Positions 37,693-47,023 of a stretch of DNA of 64,000 bases are shown here, piece after piece. The position numbers and the translations under genes were made by a program. How positions within the stretch are numbered: the first letter of the stretch is position 1; the number at the start of each line of letters is the position of its first letter. Source of the DNA: Psychroflexus montanilacus (GTDB lineage: Bacteria > Bacteroidota > Bacteroidia > Flavobacteriales > Flavobacteriaceae); assembly GCF_020164535.1 (NCBI RefSeq), contig NZ_JAIQZC010000001.1:434001-498000 (forward strand). Reading direction: 5' to 3'. Below the pieces are notes generated by a model. It ran no database searches. It worked only from the letters and a program-made list of their open reading frames with translations, and was not told where the DNA came from.

Positions 37693-38381
37693 AGCGTTTT
37701 TATAAAATATTAAAGATTTTGGGCATTGCTATCCTCAGCTTGCTCATCATTATAACAATAGCTGGGTTTTTAATATCCAAAGACATACCAAAAGGCCAAC
37801 AGGGACCTGAAGCTGATGAGTTGGCTGAAGAGATCCTGGAGGAATTAAATTATGAAGCCTTCAAAACTACAAAACGAATAAGCTGGACATTTGCCGGTAT
37901 TCATTCTTACGACTGGTATAAAAACGATAATTATGTCATTGTCAAATCTGAAGACTATAAAGTCAAAATAGACCTGGATAATTATGACAAGAGTGAGGTT
38001 CTGTCATCAATTGATATAGAAGATGACGACTTGATAAAAACTTGTATAAAAAATTTCAATAATGATTCTTTCTGGTTGATAGCTCCATATAAAATAATGG
38101 AAGAAAATGTAGAAAGAAGATTGGTAAAAGAAGATAACGATGAGAGCCTACTAGTGACCTATACATCTGGTGGTTCTACGCCAGGTGATTCTTATCTATG
38201 GAAAGTAGATCAAAATAAAAGACCCACATCGTTCAATATGTGGGTCTCAATTATTCCTGTTGGCGGCCTTGAAGCCTATTGGAAAGATTGGGTCGAAACC
38301 GAATCTGGAATGATTTTGTCTACAAGAAAAACTGTATTTGGGGTTCCTGTAGAAATTACAAATCTGGAAGTTGACTTTTAA
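37689..38381 (+). CDS. Hypothetical membrane-anchored protein
   Basis: 230 residues: a hydrophobic anchor at about 8-28 and then a soluble, acidic part without a motif I recognise (segments ISWTFAGIHSYDWYKNDNYV and YWKDWVETESGMILSTRKTV). Probably periplasmic. It is translationally coupled to acpH. Its stop shares the four bases TTAA with the stop of the convergent DoxX-like gene. Confidence 0.65.
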   Translation: MKRFYKILKILGIAILSLLIIITIAGFLISKDIPKGQQGPEADELAEEILEELNYEAFKTTKRISWTFAGIHSYDWYKNDNYVIVKSEDYKVKIDLDNYDKSEVLSSIDIEDDDLIKTCIKNFNNDSFWLIAPYKIMEENVERRLVKEDNDESLLVTYTSGGSTPGDSYLWKVDQNKRPTSFNMWVSIIPVGGLEAYWKDWVETESGMILSTRKTVFGVPVEITNLEVDF

Positions 38382-38746
38382 GCAAAAGCTATAACTGCCG
38401 ACATCACAAGCATTAAAAACGCAGGTAAAGATTTTTTTGGAGCATCTCCTATTTTAAAGTGCATTCCAATAGCTCCAATCATTAATATACCCATGCCTAC
38501 AGCACCAATAAAGGCAAGATTGTAACCTGCCTGAAAAATACTAATCACTAAAAGAGCTGCAAAACCTAGTTTCAAAAATCCTATGACGGGCACAAACCAG
38601 CTTGGCAAACCATAACTTGCAAATTCTTCATTCATATTTCCAGCACCTGCTCCTCTCCATTCTGTTTTCTTATTAAATCGTAATAGCCAAACGTTTAGAA
38701 TACCTAAGGCAATTATGACTTTGAATATTATTATTAAAGTACTCAT
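38378..38746 (-). CDS. Small four-helix membrane protein, DoxX-like
   Basis: 122 residues with four hydrophobic segments. FFKLGFAALLVISIF-like helices and the overall length and charge pattern resemble DoxX/DoxD-type membrane proteins. No catalytic residue is evident. Single-gene unit convergent with the preceding gene. Family call is moderate. Confidence 0.55.
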   Translation of the reverse strand: MSTLIIIFKVIIALGILNVWLLRFNKKTEWRGAGAGNMNEEFASYGLPSWFVPVIGFLKLGFAALLVISIFQAGYNLAFIGAVGMGILMIGAIGMHFKIGDAPKKSLPAFLMLVMSAVIAFA

Positions 38747-38830
38747 AGCTGATTGTTTTTTGTTTAAATATCTTAAAAATAATCAAAGCTGAAGGGACTC
38801 TAACATAATTTTAATGAGAAAATCGTGATA

Positions 38831-39364
38831 TTAATTGAATTCACCCATAAGATCTCCAAAACCTTCAGATATTGTACTCATATCCATTTGCTGAGCAGAT
38901 TGAGATATTTGATAAATATCATTTACATCTACCGAACTTCCCCGCATCCGTAATACAATCAAACCCATTTCTTCGTCAAAACCAAAAAAGATAAGTTCAT
39001 CAATTTTACTTTCGGTTCCTGAGAAGACAAACCTTGCTTCTCTTGCCCCACCATTAAAATTAATCAAGGACTCATAGTTGGAATTAGCCAGAATTTGACG
39101 TATCGCTTTACGCTCTTTCTCCAGGATTTCTCCCCCTTTTTTCTTAGTCAATGCCAGTAAATTTATCTTTTCAATTTTTTGAAGACTGCTTTTTTCTTTG
39201 GAAGATAAGCTATCCAGGTTTTGAAATAGTAAACTTGTAGGAACACTAGCTGTAATAAACTCTGTTGAATTCTCTTTTTCTACGAGATACTCCTGAAGGC
39301 TTTGTTGATTATTACAAGAGATAAGGGAAATAACACCTACCAGTAAAAAAATGATTTTATACAT
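38831..39364 (-). CDS. DUF4252 lipoprotein
   Basis: 177 residues with a lipoprotein signal (LISCNNQQ, cysteine near residue 17). The rest matches the DUF4252 group: a run of alternating helices and strands ending in MRGSSVDVNDIYQISQSAQ. Function unknown. Last gene of the ECF sigma operon, 2 bp after its DUF4252 sister, so probably part of the regulon's own output. Confidence 0.8.
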   Translation of the reverse strand: MYKIIFLLVGVISLISCNNQQSLQEYLVEKENSTEFITASVPTSLLFQNLDSLSSKEKSSLQKIEKINLLALTKKKGGEILEKERKAIRQILANSNYESLINFNGGAREARFVFSGTESKIDELIFFGFDEEMGLIVLRMRGSSVDVNDIYQISQSAQQMDMSTISEGFGDLMGEFN

Positions 39365-39366
39365 GA

Positions 39367-39900
39367 TTATTGATTTTTAAGGTTCTCCAGGGATTTTCCT
39401 CCTGGAATATTCATCTGACTCGTAATTTTTGAAATGTTTTTCAAATCGATGTTGCCGTTGATGACCATTAACACAGATTGGTTTTCATTTTTCTCTGATG
39501 CATTAATAAACATGAGTAGTTGATCAACGTAATCATCTGATTTTCCTGGCTTGATGTAAAAACTTACATCATTACCATCGCTTTTGACACGCATCAATTC
39601 TTCGATGTTACTTTTAGATTTTAAGGCGTTAAAATCTGTTTCTAATTGCTTTCCATATTTGATACTTTCTGTAGTGTATATCCGGATGTCATCCAAATTA
39701 TCAACTATATCCAGATAAACTTTCACATCTTCATCTTCACTGTCCAGATCTAGTTTACTCATAAGTTTGAACATACTTTTACTTATCACAAAAGCATTAA
39801 TTTCCCTTACTTCATCATATTTACTAAAATCCTGAGCCACTGTTGTTGAGCTCATGCAAGCGATGGCCATTACAAGCCCAATTAATTTAATTCGTTTCAT
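39367..39900 (-). CDS. DUF4252 secreted protein
   Basis: 177 residues with a cleavable-type signal peptide (AIACMSSTTVAQDF) and a DUF4252 body; it ends MVINGNIDLKNISKITSQMN, very like its downstream neighbour, so the two arose by duplication. It has no lipobox at the expected place, unlike the sister. Lies 4 bp after the anti-sigma gene. Role unknown, expected in the periplasm. Confidence 0.8.
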   Translation of the reverse strand: MKRIKLIGLVMAIACMSSTTVAQDFSKYDEVREINAFVISKSMFKLMSKLDLDSEDEDVKVYLDIVDNLDDIRIYTTESIKYGKQLETDFNALKSKSNIEELMRVKSDGNDVSFYIKPGKSDDYVDQLLMFINASEKNENQSVLMVINGNIDLKNISKITSQMNIPGGKSLENLKNQ

Positions 39901-39904
39901 AGCT

Positions 39905-40336
39905 TTATTTTATAATTTTATTTTTTTGTTCGCTGAATACTTCTACATATTCCAATTTTTCCAAACCTTTATTCATATTTTGAGACAAAAGATTTAGGGC
40001 ATTCTGAGTTTTTTCAAAAGCAATTTTGGCATCTTCCATCTTTTGTTGGTCGCTCTGATACTTGAAATACCAAAGGCCTCCCAAAACTATACAAATACTC
40101 GCTGCTGTGTTGATCCAAAAATAGTTGGAAGATTTTTTAGTCGTTTTTAGATTACCTTGATACTTTGTTTTAGATTCTTCTTCAAAACTCTTGAACATCA
40201 TAGCGTAAATCTCAAAATCACTATCATATGCTTCAGAAGAAAAATAGGCTTTCAACTCCTGCTCCTGTTCCAACGTACTTTCTCCTTCTTCATACAAGCT
40301 TAAAAGCTTACTGATGTATTTTTTATTTGATTCCAT
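39905..40336 (-). CDS. Putative anti-sigma factor, single membrane span
   Basis: 143 residues. The N-terminal cytoplasmic part (SKLLSLYEEGESTLEQEQEL) resembles anti-sigma domains of Bacteroidota, then one membrane segment near residues 70-88 (WINTAASICIVLGGLWYF) and a short periplasmic coiled part. It overlaps the sigma gene by 14 bp, the usual sign of a sigma/anti-sigma pair. Assignment rests mainly on position and topology. Confidence 0.72.
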   Translation of the reverse strand: MESNKKYISKLLSLYEEGESTLEQEQELKAYFSSEAYDSDFEIYAMMFKSFEEESKTKYQGNLKTTKKSSNYFWINTAASICIVLGGLWYFKYQSDQQKMEDAKIAFEKTQNALNLLSQNMNKGLEKLEYVEVFSEQKNKIIK

Positions 40337-40832
40337 AATCTGACGATTTTTTTAATTCACTAATAATTTTCTTCCTGGCTCTAGAAAGAGCAACTCTCAC
40401 CGATGTAGAGTTCATGTTCATAATTTCTTCTATTTCCTTATTTGTAAATTGTTCAACATCTCTCAGTTGTATCACAGCTCGCTGCTGCTCTGGCAAGTCG
40501 TTTATAAATTTTGATACAAGACTTGCTTCATCTTTTGCATCTATTTCAGAAGAAAGACAAGAACCTTCTCTGGAATAATTACTGTGCACAAGTTCCAGCG
40601 TTTTGCTGTGTTTGGATTTTAAAACATCATAACAAAGATTTTTAGTAGTTATCATAACATAAGCTTCAATATTGTTTACGTTTTTTAATTGGTCTCTAAG
40701 CTTCCACAACTTGAGCAAAACTTCCTGAGTTGCATCCTGAGCTGCTGCTTCTGAAGACAAAAGACGACGAGAAAACCTAAAGATCCTATCTTGTAGAGTA
40801 AGTACGTGTCTTGAATATAATTCAGAAGCCAT
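40323..40832 (-). CDS. ECF RNA polymerase sigma factor
   Basis: 169 residues. Region 2 is seen in RFSRRLLSSEAAAQDATQEV and LKLWKLRDQL, region 4 in LPEQQRAVIQLRDVEQFTNK and IEEIMNMNSTSVRVALSRAR. It starts the operon sigma, anti-sigma, two DUF4252 genes, and probably autoregulates it. The signal sensed is unknown. Confidence 0.92.
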   Translation of the reverse strand: MASELYSRHVLTLQDRIFRFSRRLLSSEAAAQDATQEVLLKLWKLRDQLKNVNNIEAYVMITTKNLCYDVLKSKHSKTLELVHSNYSREGSCLSSEIDAKDEASLVSKFINDLPEQQRAVIQLRDVEQFTNKEIEEIMNMNSTSVRVALSRARKKIISELKKSSDYGIK

Positions 40833-40897
40833 AAAACAGCCTGTTTTTAAGAAGACGAGGCAACAAAGGATTTGTTACATCGTTCTCATTACTATCG

Positions 40898-40905
40898 TAA
40901 ATTTG
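40898..40905 (+). promoter_or_regulatory. -7 promoter box for the S41 protease gene
   Basis: TAAATTTG, an exact TAnnTTTG match, 29 bp before ATG 40934. A TTTGTT block lies about 23 bp upstream as a possible -33 element, slightly too far. Confidence 0.5.
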
Positions 40906-40933
40906 ATTATTTTTATCTAAATTTTTATTGAAT

Positions 40934-42358
40934 ATGAAGGTATTTAGATTCCTAGTAACATCTGCGTTATTTCTTATCATATTTTCTTCCTGCCAGGAGG
41001 ATAGAGATGATAATATTACAAACGTAAATGATCTTGCTAACCAAGAAAACATTAAGGACTACATCTGGAAAGCCATGAATGTTTTTTATGTCTATAAGAG
41101 TGATGCTCCAGACCTTGCAGATGAAAGTTTTGACAATACTCCAGATTACAGAGAATTTCTAAACAGTATTGATTCACCTATTGATTTTTTCAATTCGCTT
41201 CTTGCCAGTCAGGACAGATTTAGTTTTATTGTGCCAGATTTTGTCACATTGGAACAAAATCAAGCTGGTATTTCCTTGTCCAACGGTATGTCATTTGGTT
41301 TAATCCGGTTTACTGGCACTGAAACTGTGTTTGGATTTGTAAGATATGTTGTACCAGGATCACCAGCTGATGCTGCAGGAATTGAGCGTGGCGACATTTT
41401 CAATAGGATTGACGGTAATGAATTCACAACGCAAACTAATTTCAATCAACTTCTGTCACCAAATAATTACACCATTGGTTTAGCTGAATTTCAGAATGAA
41501 AATCTGGTTAGTGTAGATGAAGAAATCAGCCTTAATAAAATTCAGCTCACAGAAAATCCAATTCATGAGCAGAGAATAATCGATGTAGATGGACAGAAAG
41601 TAGGTTACTTAATGTACAATAATTTTAGAACGCCTTTCAATTCTGAACTGAATTCTGTTTTTGCAAATTTTGCTTCTGAAGGAATTTCAGAGTTAGTTTT
41701 GGATTTAAGATACAATTCTGGTGGAAGTATAGAAACCTGTAAGGACTTATCAAGTATGATCACGGGGCAGTTTGAAGGCGAAGTTTTTGCTCAGCAGTTT
41801 TTTAATAATAATTTTGAGACTGAAAATTTAATCTTCGATAACGAGATTTCTACTGGCGAAACCATTACTAGTTTAAATTTATCTCGACTTTATGTGTTAA
41901 CATCAAGATCATCTGCCTCAGCTAGTGAGCTTCTTATCAATGCTTTAAATCCTTATATAGAGGTGATACAAATTGGAGATTTTACTGAAGGAAAATTTGA
42001 AGGTTCCGCTACGCTGTACGATTCTGAAAATTTCACTCGAAGAAATGTAAATTTAGAACACACTTATGCTATCCAGCCTTTGATTTTAAGAACCGCAAAT
42101 AAAGATGGTTTTACCGACTTCTTTGATGGATTGGAACCAGATATCCTGCAGCAGGAAGTTTTTAATGATCTTAGAGTTCTTGGCGATCCTAGTGAAACCC
42201 TACTTAATGTTGCTTTACAGCAAATAAGCCCAGGATTCGCTCCTTCCGCCTCGTCTGAAAAAAAATCCATGAGACAAGCTGAGCTTTTGGGAGAGAGTCA
42301 AATGGATTCTCCGGTCTATCAGCGCATGTATATAGATCCAAATACAATTTCATTTTGA
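40934..42358 (+). CDS. S41-family C-terminal processing peptidase, lipoprotein, with PDZ domain
   Basis: 474 residues from ATG 40934; the TTG 6 bp upstream is less likely. The lipoprotein signal has cysteine 20 (IIFSSCQEDRDD) with acidic residues after it, which may send it to the cell surface. A PDZ-like domain (VVPGSPADAAGIERGDIFNR) precedes the S41 core: LVLDLRYNSGG, then the serine in TSRSSASASELLINAL and the lysine region FTEGKFEGS. It cleaves secreted proteins near their C-termini. It overlaps the next gene by 4 bp. Confidence 0.87.
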   Translation: MKVFRFLVTSALFLIIFSSCQEDRDDNITNVNDLANQENIKDYIWKAMNVFYVYKSDAPDLADESFDNTPDYREFLNSIDSPIDFFNSLLASQDRFSFIVPDFVTLEQNQAGISLSNGMSFGLIRFTGTETVFGFVRYVVPGSPADAAGIERGDIFNRIDGNEFTTQTNFNQLLSPNNYTIGLAEFQNENLVSVDEEISLNKIQLTENPIHEQRIIDVDGQKVGYLMYNNFRTPFNSELNSVFANFASEGISELVLDLRYNSGGSIETCKDLSSMITGQFEGEVFAQQFFNNNFETENLIFDNEISTGETITSLNLSRLYVLTSRSSASASELLINALNPYIEVIQIGDFTEGKFEGSATLYDSENFTRRNVNLEHTYAIQPLILRTANKDGFTDFFDGLEPDILQQEVFNDLRVLGDPSETLLNVALQQISPGFAPSASSEKKSMRQAELLGESQMDSPVYQRMYIDPNTISF

Positions 42359-43041
42359 TTTCAAAAAAATTCAAAAACTTTCAGCATTTGGAAGACAAAG
42401 TCAAGCTTTCATTACAGTATTTGAGACTAAAACAAAATTATAAAGCCTTACTTTCTGAAGTTTCTCACGATTTGGCTTCACCGCTTGGATATTTGAAATT
42501 TTCAACAGATATACTTGTGAATCAAATAGATGATGCTGCTAATGAGGATCTCAAAGAAACAGCACGTGTGATTTCATCTTCAACATCCAAACTTACTGCG
42601 GAAGCCAAACAGATTGTAGAAAATGGGAAGACACAGTTAAACAGTAATTATTTAGCAACTGTTTCTCTTAAAGATGTGTTACAGGAAAGTTTAGATTATA
42701 GTGGTTTTCAACCTATTTCAGGAGTGCTAAAAGGAAATCTGGAGATTCCAATGAAAGATGAAGTTGAACTTCAAAAGTATATCGTGAGTTCCTTGTTAAG
42801 CATTGCAGCAAAATTAGAGCTACAATTGGAGTCTATAGAGACAGAAAAACATAAAAAGGGCTACAAACTAAGCCTCAATTTTCATGAACATTCCAATATA
42901 GAATTAACGAAGTTGAAAAATGAAATTCTGAAGCTAGATAGTCAACCACTTTACGCTTCAGTTACAGAATATTTGAATTTAAAAATTATTTCTTCAGTAG
43001 AAAATGAGAAGAATATCAAAGTAAATCTGCTCTTTGATTAA
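42355..43041 (+). CDS. Histidine-kinase-like protein without visible ATPase motifs
   Basis: 228 residues from TTG 42355, overlapping the protease stop (TTGA). It has a HisKA dimerisation helix with a phospho-accepting histidine in LSEVSHDLASPLGYLKFS, but no N, G1 or G2 box can be found in the following ~130 residues, where a HATPase domain should be. So it can dimerise and perhaps carry phosphate, but probably cannot bind ATP normally. It is convergent with a LuxR-type response regulator, sharing the bases TTAA at the two stops; they may form an unusual signalling pair. Confidence 0.65.
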   Translation: MISKKFKNFQHLEDKVKLSLQYLRLKQNYKALLSEVSHDLASPLGYLKFSTDILVNQIDDAANEDLKETARVISSSTSKLTAEAKQIVENGKTQLNSNYLATVSLKDVLQESLDYSGFQPISGVLKGNLEIPMKDEVELQKYIVSSLLSIAAKLELQLESIETEKHKKGYKLSLNFHEHSNIELTKLKNEILKLDSQPLYASVTEYLNLKIISSVENEKNIKVNLLFD

Positions 43042-43685
43042 CTGGCAGATATTTTATAATCTGTTCTGTACGCATCAACAAGGCCAATATTGTTGTTGAT
43101 ATTTAGCTTTTGCATAATTCTTTTCTTATACGTACTTACTGTAGACTTTTGCAAGTTGAGTTCATCTGAAATATCAATATTGGTTTTACCCTCTGCTAGT
43201 AAAGATAAAATCTGAAACTCTCTGTGAGAAAGAATATTAGATAAGGACAAGTCTTTATCGCTCTTGTTATCGAAGAAGCCATCATCGATATTTTCATCTA
43301 TAAATCGCTTATCATTCTCAAGCACTTTGATGGCTAAAGCAATTTTTTGCAGAGGCTGAGATTTACTCAAATATCCGTCAGCACCATTTCTTATAAAATT
43401 AACAGCATATTGAGGTTCCTCATGCGCAGAGTACATCAATATTTTAGTTTCAACATAGTTGGCTTTAATGTCTTTTACAATATCTACGGTATTACCGCCT
43501 GGCATTTTGATATCCAAAATAACGAGATCGACATTTTTATGCGCCAAAAGTTGGTTGCGTAACTCATTGGTAGATGACACTTTGATGATTTCTGGATTAA
43601 GGATATTTTGACGTAAAATAGCTTCAACTCCGTGCTTCACCACATCATGATCATCTGCTAAAATGATTTTGTTAATTTTTTTCAA
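43038..43685 (-). CDS. NarL/LuxR-type response regulator
   Basis: 215 residues: receiver domain with LADDHDVVKHGVEAIL, the phospho-accepting aspartate in VILDIKMPGG and lysine in GYLSKSQPLQKI; a LuxR-type helix-turn-helix near LSHREFQILSLLAEGKTNID and LQKSTVSTYKKRIMQKLNIN. A DNA-binding transcription factor activated by phosphorylation. Convergent with the kinase-like gene. Whether that protein is its partner is an inference. Confidence 0.9.
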   Translation of the reverse strand: MKKINKIILADDHDVVKHGVEAILRQNILNPEIIKVSSTNELRNQLLAHKNVDLVILDIKMPGGNTVDIVKDIKANYVETKILMYSAHEEPQYAVNFIRNGADGYLSKSQPLQKIALAIKVLENDKRFIDENIDDGFFDNKSDKDLSLSNILSHREFQILSLLAEGKTNIDISDELNLQKSTVSTYKKRIMQKLNINNNIGLVDAYRTDYKISAS

Positions 43686-43829
43686 GATATATCAGTTAAA
43701 TATTTAACTAAAGTACAAAAAGTAGTTCTAATACTACAAAATTATTTTTTATATCTACGATAAAGTTTTAGGGGAGGTTCATTTTGGAACTAAATAAAAT
43801 GGATTGGGCTTCAATCCTGATTTTAATCT

Positions 43830-43837
43830 TAAATTTG
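43830..43837 (+). promoter_or_regulatory. -7 promoter box for gcvT
   Basis: TAAATTTG, an exact TAnnTTTG match 19 bp before the gcvT ATG, giving a short leader. No glycine riboswitch is seen. Confidence 0.5.
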
Positions 43838-43856
43838 CAGACGAAAAAAAGACTCT

Positions 43857-44939
43857 ATGAAATCAACTGCACTTAACCATATTCATCACCAGCTGGGAGC
43901 CAAGATGGTTCCTTTTGCGGGCTACGAAATGCCTGTTTCTTACAAAGGCGTCAACGAAGAACACGAGACAGTTCGGCAACATCTTGGTGTTTTTGATGTA
44001 TCTCACATGGGAGAATTTTTTGTAGAAGGAAAACAGGCACTGGATCTTATACAAAAAGTCACTACAAACGATGCCTCCAAACTTGTTGATGGACAGGCTC
44101 AGTATACCTGTATGCCAAATTCAACCGGTGGCATTGTAGATGATCTGATCATCTATAAATTTCATGATGAGAAGTTCATGATGGTCGTGAATGCATCCAA
44201 TATCGAAAAAGACTGGGAATGGATCAACTCCCACAATAGTTTTGACGCCAAACTTTCAGATTTGTCTGATGACTATTCACTTTTGGCCATACAAGGACCT
44301 AAAGCAGTAGAGGCTATGCAAAGCATTTCACCGCTCGACCTTACAGCTATCAAATTTTACCATTTTGAAGTTGGAGAATTTGCAGGAGCTCAAGACGTCA
44401 TCATTTCGGCCACGGGCTATACCGGGAGCGGTGGTTTTGAAATTTATTTTAAAAATAAAGATGCCGAGCATATCTGGACGGCTGTTCTTGAAGCAGGAAA
44501 AGATTTTGGCATACAGCCCATCGGACTTGCAGCCCGAGATACTTTAAGACTAGAAATGGGCATGTGTTTGTATGGGAACGATATAGATGAAACTACTTCT
44601 CCAATTGAAGCTAAACTTGGATGGATTACAAAATTTACCAAAGACTTTATCAATGCTGAAGCTTTAAAAGAAGAAAAGGAAAAGGGTCCTTCCAGGAAAC
44701 TTGTTGCCTTTGAAGTTATTGAAAAAGGTATTCCAAGACATGGATATGACTTGTTGACTACTGAAGGTGATAATATTGGGCACGTTACTTCGGGCACCAT
44801 GTCTCCTAGTCTCAAAAAAGCCATCGGCATGGGTTATGTCAAAACTGAATATGCCAAATTTGGAACAGAAATTTTAATACAAATCCGAAAGAAACAAATA
44901 AAAGCAGTTATTGTAAAACCACCATTTTACAAGGCTTAA
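43857..44939 (+). CDS. gcvT: Aminomethyltransferase GcvT (glycine cleavage T protein)
   Basis: 360 residues with the family's N-terminal folate-binding part ([37 protein letters not shown]) and C-terminal GcvT_C domain ([21 protein letters not shown]). The arginine and aspartate in [19 protein letters not shown] are the substrate-binding residues. It moves the aminomethyl carbon from the H protein to tetrahydrofolate, releasing ammonia. gcvH and gcvP are not adjacent. Length fits (about 360). Confidence 0.94.
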   Translation: MKSTALNHIHHQLGAKMVPFAGYEMPVSYKGVNEEHETVRQHLGVFDVSHMGEFFVEGKQALDLIQKVTTNDASKLVDGQAQYTCMPNSTGGIVDDLIIYKFHDEKFMMVVNASNIEKDWEWINSHNSFDAKLSDLSDDYSLLAIQGPKAVEAMQSISPLDLTAIKFYHFEVGEFAGAQDVIISATGYTGSGGFEIYFKNKDAEHIWTAVLEAGKDFGIQPIGLAARDTLRLEMGMCLYGNDIDETTSPIEAKLGWITKFTKDFINAEALKEEKEKGPSRKLVAFEVIEKGIPRHGYDLLTTEGDNIGHVTSGTMSPSLKKAIGMGYVKTEYAKFGTEILIQIRKKQIKAVIVKPPFYKA

Positions 44940-45168
44940 TCATATAATAAGCTAGACCATTGAGCCGTTTCTAGTTTAGAAATGGCTCACTTTATTTAAA
45001 AAAATTAATTGTTAATAAGCCTGGTTAGATTATAGCTAGCCTTATAAAGCTTTTTGGCTTCAAATAAAACATTTTAAAATAGAGACCTAATGACTTCTCG
45101 ACTGTTCTCGAAATGACATTATAAAATGCTTATTTAAAAAAAACATTATCAAACACACCAAAAAAATA

Positions 45169-45975
45169 TTGATTCTTGGCGCTAGCGGCTTTTTAGGAAA
45201 TGTTCTTTATAAAGAATTATCTCCTTATTATGATGTCTATGGCACCTACTCCAGAGATAATCCTGTTTTGGAAGAAAATCAGCGTATGTTTCAATGGGAT
45301 GCAGAAACCGAAACCATCAGTCTTTTACTAGATGAATTGGCGCCTGATCTCATTATTTCAGCGATAAGAGGAGATTTCTCTGCTCAAACTCATATTCATT
45401 TTGAAATTATTGCTTACCTCATCAAATTTCAAAAGAAATTAATTTTCATTTCGTCTGCCAATGTGTTTGATGTATTTACTAACTACCCATCATACGAATA
45501 TGACAAAACACTTTCTGAAAGTGTTTATGGCAGATTCAAAATCAAAATTGAAAATGCACTGCTTAGACTTCCTAATCATTTGTACAATATCGTAAGATTA
45601 CCAATGATTTATGGTCATAATTCTCCAAGAGTGAAAGAGTTGAAATTAATGCACGACTTGAAAGAACCGATTGAAGTGTTTCCCAATGTAGTCATCAATG
45701 CAACCACTCATGATAAATTTGCTCAGCAGATGCACTATATCATCAATAGAGAACTGGAAGGTGTCTACCATTTGGGCAGCAGGGATTTGATTCATCACAA
45801 AGAATTGGTTTACGACATCCTAAAGGGTCTTGATTTGGAAGAACCTATTTTCAAGAATGTATATAATTCTAATGAAGATCGCTACATAGCCGTGATCCCT
45901 AAAGAAAATATCTTACCAAAAAATTTACAGATCACCATAGAGGAAGTGATACAAAACTCTGTAAAAGTTTCCTAA
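45169..45975 (+). CDS. NAD-dependent epimerase/RmlD-like sugar-nucleotide protein
   Basis: 268 residues of the short-chain dehydrogenase superfamily: nucleotide-binding ILGASGFLGNVLYKEL at the start, the ISSANVFD region, and a YxxxK-like SVYGRFKIKIENALLRL. The track start is TTG 45169; the frame stays open upstream (codons T-K-K-I before it) with no ATG, so the true start may be slightly earlier. A 229-bp gap with no terminator or promoter box separates it from gcvT. The exact sugar is unknown. Same strand as phhB, 52 bp apart. Confidence 0.75.
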   Translation: MILGASGFLGNVLYKELSPYYDVYGTYSRDNPVLEENQRMFQWDAETETISLLLDELAPDLIISAIRGDFSAQTHIHFEIIAYLIKFQKKLIFISSANVFDVFTNYPSYEYDKTLSESVYGRFKIKIENALLRLPNHLYNIVRLPMIYGHNSPRVKELKLMHDLKEPIEVFPNVVINATTHDKFAQQMHYIINRELEGVYHLGSRDLIHHKELVYDILKGLDLEEPIFKNVYNSNEDRYIAVIPKENILPKNLQITIEEVIQNSVKVS

Positions 45976-46027
45976 TCTCTACTCAGTCTGTGTTCAAAAT
46001 CGTAAATTGAAATAAAAAGTAATAGAT

Positions 46028-46312
46028 ATGAAACCATTACAAGACGCAGAGATAGAAGCACGTTTAGAAAAGTTTGAAGGCTGGACGTTCAATGAAAACG
46101 CCATACATACCAAATTAGAGTTTGAAAATTTTAAAGAAGCCTTTGCTGCGATGACAAGAATTGCTTTTGAAGCAGAAGCTTTGCAGCACCATCCAAATTG
46201 GTTTAATGTATACAATAATCTTGAAATCTCGTTATCAACACACGATGCGGGTGGAGTTACCAATAAAGATTTTGAATTTGCAGAACGAATTGAAGAAATT
46301 ATCTCTGCCTAA
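46028..46312 (+). CDS. phhB: Pterin-4a-carbinolamine dehydratase
   Basis: 94 residues, complete small enzyme: GWTFNENAIHTKLEF, AFAAMTRIAFEAEALQHHPNW with the catalytic histidines, and LSTHDAGGVTNKDFEFA. It recycles the 4a-hydroxy-tetrahydropterin made by aromatic amino acid hydroxylases. No hydroxylase is near. Very clear family match. Confidence 0.93.
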   Translation: MKPLQDAEIEARLEKFEGWTFNENAIHTKLEFENFKEAFAAMTRIAFEAEALQHHPNWFNVYNNLEISLSTHDAGGVTNKDFEFAERIEEIISA

Positions 46313-46370
46313 TTTTAACAAAAGTTGAGTTAATTATTTCAATAGTTAAACACAATCTAAAGCATAATCA

Positions 46371-46378
46371 TATATTTG
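46371..46378 (+). promoter_or_regulatory. -7 promoter box for the nitroreductase gene
   Basis: TATATTTG, exact TAnnTTTG, 21 bp before ATG 46400. It contains the upstream in-frame TTG at 46376, which is therefore not the start. Confidence 0.55.
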
Positions 46379-46399
46379 CTTCCAAAATTAATTTTGGAC

Positions 46400-47023
46400 A
46401 TGATTGATGCTTTAAAATGGAGGTACGCAACAAAGAAATTTGACGATTCCAGAAAAATAGATTCTGATAAAATTGAACTTTTAAAAAAAGGCTTCAACCT
46501 CACGCCAACCTCTTATGGTTTACAACCTATAAGATTGGTTATAATTAAGGATCAGAATTTAAAAGACCGCTTGTTTGAGCATAGTTACAATCAAATTCAG
46601 GTAAAAACAGCTTCACATATTCTGGTGATTTGCATTGAAAACACAGTAGACGAAAAATTCATTAATCATAATTTTGAACTGCAAAAAGAAATTCGAAAAG
46701 CGGAAGATGAAATCGTAAAACCTTTTAGAGATTTTTTGATCAAAGATTTCACCAACAGAAATGACCAACAGATCAAAGCCTGGGGCATAAATCAAGCCTA
46801 TTTAGCTATGGGAAATTTACTGACGATTTGTGCAGCAGAAAAAATTGATGCCTGCCCTATGGAAGGTTTTGAAAACAAGGCTTACGATGATATTTTAAAT
46901 CTTCACGACAAAGGAATTTCCTCAGCCTTAGTCCTACCGATTGGCTATAGAGCAGAAGATGATAAGTTTGCTGATTTCAAAAAAGTGAGACGTCCGCAGG
47001 AAGAGACGATTATAGAATATTAG
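46400..47023 (+). CDS. Nitroreductase-family NAD(P)H oxidoreductase (NfsB-like)
   Basis: 207 residues from ATG 46400 (MIDALKWRYATKKFD). The FMN-binding arginine-serine type start (WRYATKKFDDSR), SYGLQPIRLVIIKD, GNLLTICAAEKIDACPMEGF and VLPIGYRAEDD are typical of the NfsB/YfkO group. It reduces nitro-compounds or quinones with a flavin cofactor in the cytoplasm. Natural substrate unknown. Confidence 0.9.
   Translation: MIDALKWRYATKKFDDSRKIDSDKIELLKKGFNLTPTSYGLQPIRLVIIKDQNLKDRLFEHSYNQIQVKTASHILVICIENTVDEKFINHNFELQKEIRKAEDEIVKPFRDFLIKDFTNRNDQQIKAWGINQAYLAMGNLLTICAAEKIDACPMEGFENKAYDDILNLHDKGISSALVLPIGYRAEDDKFADFKKVRRPQEETIIEY

Noticed and set aside
45061-45120. Sequence CTTCTCGACTGTTCTCGAAATGAC as a functional element
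   Set aside because: It looks like a degenerate copy of a common flavobacterial intergenic word; no second copy in the window supports a role.
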